DNA of 46,024 bases from Halanaerobium sp. MA284_MarDTE_T2 (GTDB taxonomy: Bacteria > Bacillota > Halanaerobiia > Halanaerobiales > Halanaerobiaceae): positions 1 through 46,024 of the forward strand of contig NZ_QPJE01000018.1 in the NCBI RefSeq assembly GCF_003337245.1, given 5' to 3'. A program made the position numbers and the translations under genes. The notes beneath the pieces were generated by a model, which searched no databases, had not been told where the DNA came from, and worked only from the letters and a program-made list of their open reading frames with translations. How positions within the stretch are numbered: the first letter of the stretch is position 1; the number at the start of each line of letters is the position of its first letter. This document shows, piece by piece, positions 40,710-46,024 of the stretch.

Positions 40710-43001
40710 TTGAAAAAATATTTTAAAGTTGATAAATGGAATATAATTGAGGAAGGCTTTGATAAAAAATATAATCGAACATCTGAAAGTATTATGAGTC
40801 TTGCCAACGGTCATATGGGAATTCGTGGGAATTTTGCAGAAAAATACAGTGGTGACAGCCTGCAGGGAACATATATTGCAGGTGTCTATTATCCGGACAA
40901 AACTGTTGTCGGATGGTGGAAAAATGGATATCCTGAATATTTTGCTAAAATAGCCAATGCCGCTAATTTTATTGGAATAAATGTACAAATAAATAATCTT
41001 CAGGTTGATTTAAACAAATGTAATTTTATAGATTTTAGCAGAACTCTAAATATGAAGGATGCATTTTTAAAAAGAGAATTCACATTAATACTGCCTGGCA
41101 GCAGTAGAGTAAAGATAAGGGAAAAAAGATTTCTGCATCAAATAGAAAAAGAGCTTGCTGCTGTTTCATATCAAATTAAACCTCTTGATAAAAAAATAAA
41201 TATTCAGCTGACACCATATTTAGATGGTAATGTAAAAAATGAAGATGCCAATTATGGAGATTTATTCTGGAATAATATTGAACAAAAAAGCAGAAAAAAG
41301 TCCGCTTATTTGAGTATGGAAACAAAAAAATCATTTTTTCTTGTTTCTACTGCTATGAACTGGGAAATTAATTCAGAAATAAATTCTTCTGAAAATATTG
41401 AAAAGAAAAATTTTACAGGAAATAAAATCAATCTAACTGCTGACAGAGGTGAAGAAATAATATTAAATAAATATATTGCCGTCTGTACAAGCCGTGATTA
41501 CAATAAAAACAGAGTTAGAGAAAAAGCAGTAAAATTAGCGGCAGAAGCTGCTCAAAAAGGTTATGCTGATCTTTTTGCAGAACATAAAAAAGGCTGGTCT
41601 GAAATCTGGCAGGAAAGTGATATCAAAATTGAAGGAGATCCAGAAGCACAGCAGGGTATTAGATTTAATATTTTTCAGTTAAATCAAACTTATACAGGTC
41701 ATGATCCCCGCCTAAACATTGGTCCAAAAGGGTTTACCGGAGAAAAATATGGTGGATTAACCTACTGGGATACAGAAGCATACTGTCTGCCTTTCTACCT
41801 TGCAACCCACAGCAGCAGTGTTGGTAGAAATCTCCTCCTTTACCGCTATCACCATCTGGATAAAGCTGTAGAAAATGCTGATAAGCTGGGCCTTAAGGGA
41901 GCACTTTATCCAATGGTAACTATTACTGGAGAGGAATGCCACAATGAATGGGAGATTACATTTGAAGAAATTCACCGTAATGGAGCTGTTGCACATGCTG
42001 TAAAAGATTACATAGATTATACAGGTGACAAAAAATATTTAAAAGATTTTGGGTTTCCAGTTCTGGCAGAGATATCAAAATTCTGGGAAGATAGGGTAAC
42101 ATATAATCCCAGAAAAGATAAATATATGATTCTTGGCGTAACCGGTCCAAATGAATATGAAAATAATATAAATAATAACTGGTATACAAACAAGATAGCT
42201 GTCTGGACCTTAAAATATACTCTTCAAGCAAAAGATTTTATAAAAAAAGAATTTCCTAAAAAATACAGTGAATGGATAGATAAACTTGATCTTACAGAAG
42301 ATGAGTTTAATCACTGGCGGGATATTGTAAATAAAATGTATTATCCCTATCTTGAAGATTACAATATTTATTCACAGCAGGATGGATATCTGGATAAAGA
42401 ACAGAAAACCAGAGAAGAACTGAAAGATGAAGATATCCCTTTATATAAAAACTGGTCCTGGGATAGAATTCTCCGCTCACCTTATATTAAACAGGCAGAT
42501 GTTCTGCAGGGCATATATTATTTTAAAGAAGAATTTGATAATGACAGTATAAAACGGCATTTTGAATTTTATGAACCAAGAACAGTTCACGAGTCTTCCC
42601 TTTCTCCCTGTATATATTCTATCATAGCTTCAGAAATAGGAAATCAGGAAAAGGCTTATCAGCTATACCTCAGAACTTCCAGGCTGGATCTCGACAACTA
42701 CAATTATGATACTGATGAAGGCCTGCACATAACCAGTATGGCCGGCACCTGGATGTCAATTGTAAAGGGATTTGCAGGTTTTGAAGTAAAAAATAATAAG
42801 TTGTATTTTAGACCTTTTCTGCCGGAAAAATGGCATTCTTTCAATTTTAAAATTATATTTAGAAATCGAAGGATTAAGGTTCATATTGGAAAAGAAAAAA
42901 TAAAATTTGAACTTGAAAAAGGAAAGCCTTTAAAAATATCTGTTTATGGACAGGACAGGATTGTGGAACAAAGCAGCTGTATTACTCTAAAAAACAGGTA
43001 A
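40710..43001 (+). CDS. mapA: Glycoside hydrolase family 65 protein, probable maltose phosphorylase
   Basis: This 763-residue enzyme is close to the usual ~755 residues. GH65 phosphorylases split an alpha-glucosyl disaccharide with phosphate. IAGVYYPDKTVVGWWKNGYPEYF, YTGHDPRLNIGPKGFTGEKYGGLTYWDTEAYC, GEECHNEWEITFEEIHRNGA and VTGPNEYENNINNNWYTN, which contains the general acid Glu482, agree best with maltose phosphorylases such as that of Lactobacillus brevis (Glu487). Trehalose or kojibiose phosphorylase is the alternative. Translation starts at TTG after AGGTGA. Products glucose and beta-glucose-1-P would need a beta-phosphoglucomutase, which is not in the window. It is transcribed alone. Confidence 0.85.
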   Translation: MKKYFKVDKWNIIEEGFDKKYNRTSESIMSLANGHMGIRGNFAEKYSGDSLQGTYIAGVYYPDKTVVGWWKNGYPEYFAKIANAANFIGINVQINNLQVDLNKCNFIDFSRTLNMKDAFLKREFTLILPGSSRVKIREKRFLHQIEKELAAVSYQIKPLDKKINIQLTPYLDGNVKNEDANYGDLFWNNIEQKSRKKSAYLSMETKKSFFLVSTAMNWEINSEINSSENIEKKNFTGNKINLTADRGEEIILNKYIAVCTSRDYNKNRVREKAVKLAAEAAQKGYADLFAEHKKGWSEIWQESDIKIEGDPEAQQGIRFNIFQLNQTYTGHDPRLNIGPKGFTGEKYGGLTYWDTEAYCLPFYLATHSSSVGRNLLLYRYHHLDKAVENADKLGLKGALYPMVTITGEECHNEWEITFEEIHRNGAVAHAVKDYIDYTGDKKYLKDFGFPVLAEISKFWEDRVTYNPRKDKYMILGVTGPNEYENNINNNWYTNKIAVWTLKYTLQAKDFIKKEFPKKYSEWIDKLDLTEDEFNHWRDIVNKMYYPYLEDYNIYSQQDGYLDKEQKTREELKDEDIPLYKNWSWDRILRSPYIKQADVLQGIYYFKEEFDNDSIKRHFEFYEPRTVHESSLSPCIYSIIASEIGNQEKAYQLYLRTSRLDLDNYNYDTDEGLHITSMAGTWMSIVKGFAGFEVKNNKLYFRPFLPEKWHSFNFKIIFRNRRIKVHIGKEKIKFELEKGKPLKISVYGQDRIVEQSSCITLKNR

Positions 43002-43082
43002 ATCACTGCAGCACATCCAGCAAGCTTAAATGAAATTTTACCGGCTATTTTAGATATTTTAATATTTAAAGTTTTTTCTTTA

Positions 43083-43151
43083 CAGTGTGACCTCTCCACC
43101 TAAAGCAAAAAAAAAATTTAGAGGGGGTTTTCTTGGCTGTTTTAGATAAAA
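43083..43151. repeat. Dispersed repeat, copy B (inverted relative to copy A at 9595-9662)
   Basis: It reads as the reverse complement of copy A, with perfect 25-bp and 22-bp blocks. The central ATC-type segment is replaced by a run of ten A residues. It lies in the 227-bp gap between the GH65 gene and the downstream terminator. The flanks are unlike those of copy A, so the repeat moved as a unit or marks old recombination ends. Confidence 0.6.
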
Positions 43152-43169
43152 ATATCAGAACAAATAATT

Positions 43170-43226
43170 AAAAGGTTAATCCTTTCTGTCAGCATACAAA
43201 ATATCGGCAGAAGAATTAACCTTTTT
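43170..43226. terminator. Bidirectional terminator between the GH65 and msrC genes
   Basis: An outer stem AAAAGGTTAAT/ATTAACCTTTT and an inner TTCTGTC/GGCAGAA form a long hairpin. T-rich tails are present on both strands: TTTTTATTT on the plus strand and TTTTAATTATTT on the minus strand. Confidence 0.72.
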
Positions 43227-43228
43227 AT

Positions 43229-43717
43229 TTAACTTTTTGCTGTTAAAGGCAAAAAATCAGTCTCATCTATCAAAATTTCAACAAATTTCTCAAGATATTC
43301 TCTATCTATTTCATTAAAGCGTCCTGTTATAGGACTATCTATATCAAGAATAGCTATAACCTCTCCTGCAACTATTACAGGTATAACAATTTCTGACTGA
43401 GAGGCAGCATCACAGGCAATATGACCAGAAAATTTATGAACATTTTCAACGACAATACTTTCTTTTTTCTGATAGGCAGTACCACAGACCCCACTACCTG
43501 CTCTTATACGCACACAGGCAGGTTTACCCTGAAAAGGTCCCAAAACAAGCTCACCATTTTTCCAGATATAATAGCCAGCCCAGTTTATATTATCCAGAAA
43601 TTGAAACAGCAGTGCTGAACTATTGGCCAGATTAGCAAGCCAGTCACCTTCAGCCCCTATCAGTGATTTTAAAGTTTTATTTAATTCCTCCATATTTTTT
43701 CTTCTTTTATCATTCAT
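43229..43717 (-). CDS. msrC: Free methionine-(R)-sulfoxide reductase (GAF domain)
   Basis: This 162-residue protein is a single GAF domain of the YebR/fRMsr family, which reduces free Met-R-sulfoxide with thioredoxin. The three family Cys are present at 68 (GKPACVRI), 78 (SGVCGTA) and 102 (HIACD), with the same 10- and 24-residue spacing as E. coli YebR. WAGYYIWKNGELVLGPFQG and SEIVIPV are also typical. The ATG follows AGGAGG by 6-7 nt. It has its own terminator and fits the nearby oxidative-stress genes in theme. Confidence 0.93.
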   Translation of the reverse strand: MNDKRRKNMEELNKTLKSLIGAEGDWLANLANSSALLFQFLDNINWAGYYIWKNGELVLGPFQGKPACVRIRAGSGVCGTAYQKKESIVVENVHKFSGHIACDAASQSEIVIPVIVAGEVIAILDIDSPITGRFNEIDREYLEKFVEILIDETDFLPLTAKS

Positions 43718-43763
43718 TATTATCCTCCTTCTAGTGCTGATTTTTTACTATAAAAAAATAGAA

Positions 43764-43803
43764 TTTCCCCAAAATTATTTTTAGAGCTGCAAAAATGGGG
43801 AAA
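43764..43803. repeat. Short relative of the 252-bp palindromic element ends
   Basis: This 40-bp sequence starts TTTCCCCAAAATTA, continues GAGCTGCAAAAA, and ends TGGGGAAA, followed by GTC. It matches the left end of the element at 1401-1437 and finishes like its right end (TGGGGAAAGTC). It may be a deletion product with both ends fused. It lies between msrC and the LysO-like gene. Confidence 0.55.
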
Positions 43804-43850
43804 GTCTTTATAAAAAATTTATCTTTAAATATGCAGTCAAAGGGAAAGAT

Positions 43851-44774
43851 TCATATAGTTATCAGAAAGGGCACAAGCAGCGGTACTAGTGCTGTAAGCA
43901 CTACTCCACTTATAAAAGCCGGTATGACAACTGCTTCTCCTCCAGACTGCTTTACAAGTGGTAAAGTTACATCCATAGTTGTGGCCCCACCAGGAGCAAT
44001 TGTTGCCATTCTCCCAAAATATTTTGCCACAAAAGGAAGAATTAAAACAGTAAGCAGCTCCCTAAATACATTGGACAGAAATGCAACAGAGCCAAGCTGT
44101 GCACTGTGTAATTCCGAAAGCAGTACACCTGACAGGCTGTACCAGCCAAAACCTGCTCCCACTGCTGCTGCCTGATTACCTGGATAACCCATCAGCAGAC
44201 CTGTCAGTACAGATCCAACAAGACTGCCCACAGCAATAATAACAGGTATCAAAAGAATCTGCCATCCCATTAATTTTAAATCATTAATAACTTCCCTGCT
44301 GGCTCCAATGTCAATTCCCACTCCAAAAAGAAGAACAGCCAGAGAATAATTTGTGACAGGTTCTATCAAAACATAAAAAGCTTCCGACAGCCAAAAATAT
44401 CCTGCCAGAATTCCTAAAATGACTGAAAAAAATATTATTAGAGTCATGCTGCTGTCATTATTTTCTTCAATAGTTTCTTCTTTTCCACTCAGCAAAAAAC
44501 TTTCAAAATTTAATTTTTTACTAAAAAATATTAAAAATATGAGGCTAAATCCTATACTGGCAGCTGCAAAAATAAATGACTGTAAACCTATTCTGCCGAG
44601 CTGACGAAAAATTTCATCCTTGCTGCCCAGATTGGTTCCCATAGCGATCAAAAGTACAATAAGTCCAAAATTACTAATTTTATCTGAAATTTTTACTATA
44701 AAATTATCGTCACCGGACTTAAAACCGATAAATATTCCGCTCAATAGAAAAGCTAAAATCAAATAAAAATCCAA
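43851..44774 (-). CDS. LysO-family (YbjE, DUF340) amino-acid exporter
   Basis: This 307-residue inner-membrane protein has about eight to ten hydrophobic segments. GAGFGWYSLSGVLLSELHSAQLGSVAFLSNVFRELLTVLILPF and the later MATIAPGGATTMDVTLP match the E. coli L-lysine exporter LysO. I prefer the TTG 5 nt after GAAGGGTGA, giving MDFYLILAFLLSG; the in-frame GTG at 44783 sits inside the ribosome site. The gene starts 5 bp after the racemase-family gene, so the exported compound is probably its substrate or product (ornithine, lysine or another basic amino acid). Confidence 0.85.
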   Translation of the reverse strand: MDFYLILAFLLSGIFIGFKSGDDNFIVKISDKISNFGLIVLLIAMGTNLGSKDEIFRQLGRIGLQSFIFAAASIGFSLIFLIFFSKKLNFESFLLSGKEETIEENNDSSMTLIIFFSVILGILAGYFWLSEAFYVLIEPVTNYSLAVLLFGVGIDIGASREVINDLKLMGWQILLIPVIIAVGSLVGSVLTGLLMGYPGNQAAAVGAGFGWYSLSGVLLSELHSAQLGSVAFLSNVFRELLTVLILPFVAKYFGRMATIAPGGATTMDVTLPLVKQSGGEAVVIPAFISGVVLTALVPLLVPFLITI

Positions 44775-44779
44775 CTTAT

Positions 44780-45853
44780 TCACCCTTCAATATAATTTTT
44801 TTCCACATATTTTGAAGTCATTGCCTGCAGAACAGCACTGTAGTTCATCTTAAAGGAAACTATATCTCCAATTTTAATTTCTTTTTCTGCATTTGTTAAA
44901 TCCAGTATAAGATGATCACTGCTTGCTCCCAGCACCTCAATTCCTTCAATTTCAGGATATAGCCCTGTATAATCTATATCCTGTTTACCTGCGGCCGCAA
45001 TTGCCCTCATACGCAGACCTCTATCAGTAAATCTCTTTTTTCTGCCAGAAAAATCTCTACCTGTGCTTCCTTCAGGAAGTGAGGGTTTGTTTTTTAGCTC
45101 TATAATCTCAGCTTTAAGTCTAAAATTGTAGTGGTGCATAGATTTGAGTGTGCGCTGATTTGTTATATCTGTACCAATTAAAATCCCCTCTCCAATACGG
45201 AGATTATTTATTTCTGCAACTAAATTTTTCTCTCCAAATAATTTAGTTGTGGCAGTATTACCTGCAGATAACCTGCTGATTTTGATATTAAGTTCTTTTT
45301 CTGCTTTATTTTTTAAGTCAATTAATTTTTTAGTGTTTGTCACATCAGGTAAAATTCCAGCAAAACAGCCTAAATTTGTTCCTAGTCCTTCTATGTAAAC
45401 ACCTTCAAGTTTATTTATTTCTTTTAGAAAATCAATTAATTCATCTGGCATTATTCCTTCTCTTCTGTCACCGAGATCTATCATAACTATAACTCCAATT
45501 TTTTTTCCTTTTCTTAATGCTTTTTCTGACAGATAGCGGCAGATTACTATTTCACTGATTAGTGTATGATCTACATATTCTACCAGCCGATCAATTTCTG
45601 ACAGCATGGGAATTCTAAGCAGCACAGCTTCCTTACTGTAGCCGAGTTCTCTAAATTTTTTTATATTCTGCAGCCGAGAATCCGCTATACTGTCAATATC
45701 TATATTTAATAGTGATCTAAAGATATTTTCATCTCCAGAAAAAGCTTTGATAACAGCTGTCAATTTTATATTTTTTTCTGCACAGATTTTTTTCATTTTT
45801 AAGTAATTTTCTTTGATTCGATTTAAATATATATCTAATCTTGGATATGACAA
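44780..45853 (-). CDS. orr: PLP-dependent racemase, ornithine/alanine racemase family
   Basis: This 357-residue fold-type III PLP enzyme begins SYPRLDIYLNRIKENY. The likely PLP Lys36 lies in TAVIKAFSGD. Other motifs are MIDLGDRREGIMPDEL, EGLGTNLGCFAG, LSAGNTATTKL and RIGEGILIGTD, which separate ornithine racemases (Orr) from alanine racemase Alr. Translation probably starts at TTG, 5 nt after GGGAGGTG; longer starts lie upstream of that site. It could racemise ornithine or lysine. It lies 78 bp downstream of a group II intron end on the same strand and is coupled to the exporter gene. Confidence 0.8.
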   Translation of the reverse strand: MSYPRLDIYLNRIKENYLKMKKICAEKNIKLTAVIKAFSGDENIFRSLLNIDIDSIADSRLQNIKKFRELGYSKEAVLLRIPMLSEIDRLVEYVDHTLISEIVICRYLSEKALRKGKKIGVIVMIDLGDRREGIMPDELIDFLKEINKLEGVYIEGLGTNLGCFAGILPDVTNTKKLIDLKNKAEKELNIKISRLSAGNTATTKLFGEKNLVAEINNLRIGEGILIGTDITNQRTLKSMHHYNFRLKAEIIELKNKPSLPEGSTGRDFSGRKKRFTDRGLRMRAIAAAGKQDIDYTGLYPEIEGIEVLGASSDHLILDLTNAEKEIKIGDIVSFKMNYSAVLQAMTSKYVEKNYIEG

Positions 45854-45930
45854 AATAACACCTCCCATTAAAAATAATTTCTGCAATAACTAAGTTTTTC
45901 CTGCAAATATTTTTTTAATAAAACCGGGTA

Positions 45931-46024
45931 ATAGAGTAGGACCAGCCTTTCAGCTGGGACCCCTCGTCAAACTGCACGTACGGTTCTCCCGTATACAGCT
46001 TTCCGTCAGTCGTTGCCCCGTCTC
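45931..46024 (-). mobile_element. 3' end of a group II intron (domains V and VI)
   Basis: On the minus strand, 46000 to 45970 reads AGCTGTATACGG-GAGA-ACCGTACGTGCAGTT. This is domain V: the AGC catalytic triad, a GNRA loop, and a CG bulge between two paired stems. Domain VI follows, GGGGTCCCAGC-TGAAA-GGCTGG, with a candidate branch A in CCTACTCTAT and a terminal AT at the proposed splice site (45931-45932). The intron and any reverse transcriptase continue beyond the right edge. It inserts in the same direction as orr. Confidence 0.8.

Noticed and set aside
43795-44175. 126-residue plus-strand frame across the short repeat and LysO-like gene
   Set aside because: It begins inside the repeat and is antisense to the exporter gene; there is no ribosome site or family.

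Overview
The window is AT-rich DNA from a low-GC anaerobic Firmicute that carries an outer membrane. One long operon encodes Kdo, lipid A and LPS-core enzymes. Beside it are Firmicute-type genes: a HutP-family protein, a Spo0E-like peptide and strong sigma-A promoters with AGGAGG-type ribosome sites. Rubrerythrin and superoxide reductase indicate an anaerobe. Halanaerobiales, Halanaerobium-like, fits best. This is an inference from gene content; no database search was made.

Layout, left to right. (1) 0-2 kb: a decayed UPF0597/cysteine-desulfidase gene, a small spo0E-like gene missed by simple ORF calling, a 252-bp palindromic MITE-like element, and tRNA-Glu with its promoter and terminator. 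(2) 2.0-7.9 kb, plus strand: an acetamidase/formamidase followed by a complete five-gene LivKGFHM-type ABC importer and a strong terminator. This is probably a short-chain amide or related nitrogen uptake and hydrolysis operon. (3) 7.9-30.7 kb, minus strand: about 23 kb of LPS genes. In transcription order they are a hutP-like gene, msbA, a DUF374 acyltransferase, lpxK, kdsB, kdsA, kdsD, an lpxL-like gene, waaA, two GT9, WaaE-like GT2, GT4, GT4, an O-antigen ligase/polymerase, GT4, a WaaP-like kinase, an ArnT-like GT39, a sugar epimerase, a DPM/ArnC-like GT2, a LAB_N protein, and a second GT39 lying beyond an IS remnant. (4) 30.8-35.4 kb, minus strand: a tight cobalamin salvage and lower-loop assembly operon, nadE-cblS-btuF-cobU-cobS-cobC. 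(5) 35.5-39.3 kb, minus strand: pgi, then a pseudouridine catabolic pair (psuG and an HTH-PfkB kinase fusion) with repeated operator-like sites. (6) 39.4-40.5 kb: superoxide reductase and rubrerythrin. (7) 40.7-43.0 kb, plus strand: a GH65 maltose phosphorylase. (8) 43.2-46.0 kb, minus strand: free methionine sulfoxide reductase, a LysO-like exporter with an ornithine/alanine racemase-family enzyme, and domains V and VI of a group II intron running off the right edge.

The genes work as modules. KdsD, KdsA, KdsB and WaaA make and transfer Kdo; LpxK and two acyltransferase-like proteins finish lipid A; MsbA flips it. GT9, GT2, GT4 and GT39 enzymes and a kinase elaborate and modify the core. KdsC and the early Lpx enzymes are not here and must be encoded elsewhere.

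The points most worth following are regulatory. An identical 18-bp motif lies 25-26 bp before the start codons of both the acetamidase gene and psuG, and resembles the operator-like sites around the HTH-kinase gene. A divergent HutP-family RNA-binding protein heads the LPS operon. Several dispersed repeats (a MITE-like element, IS-end remnants and a 69-bp inverted pair) mark past rearrangement.
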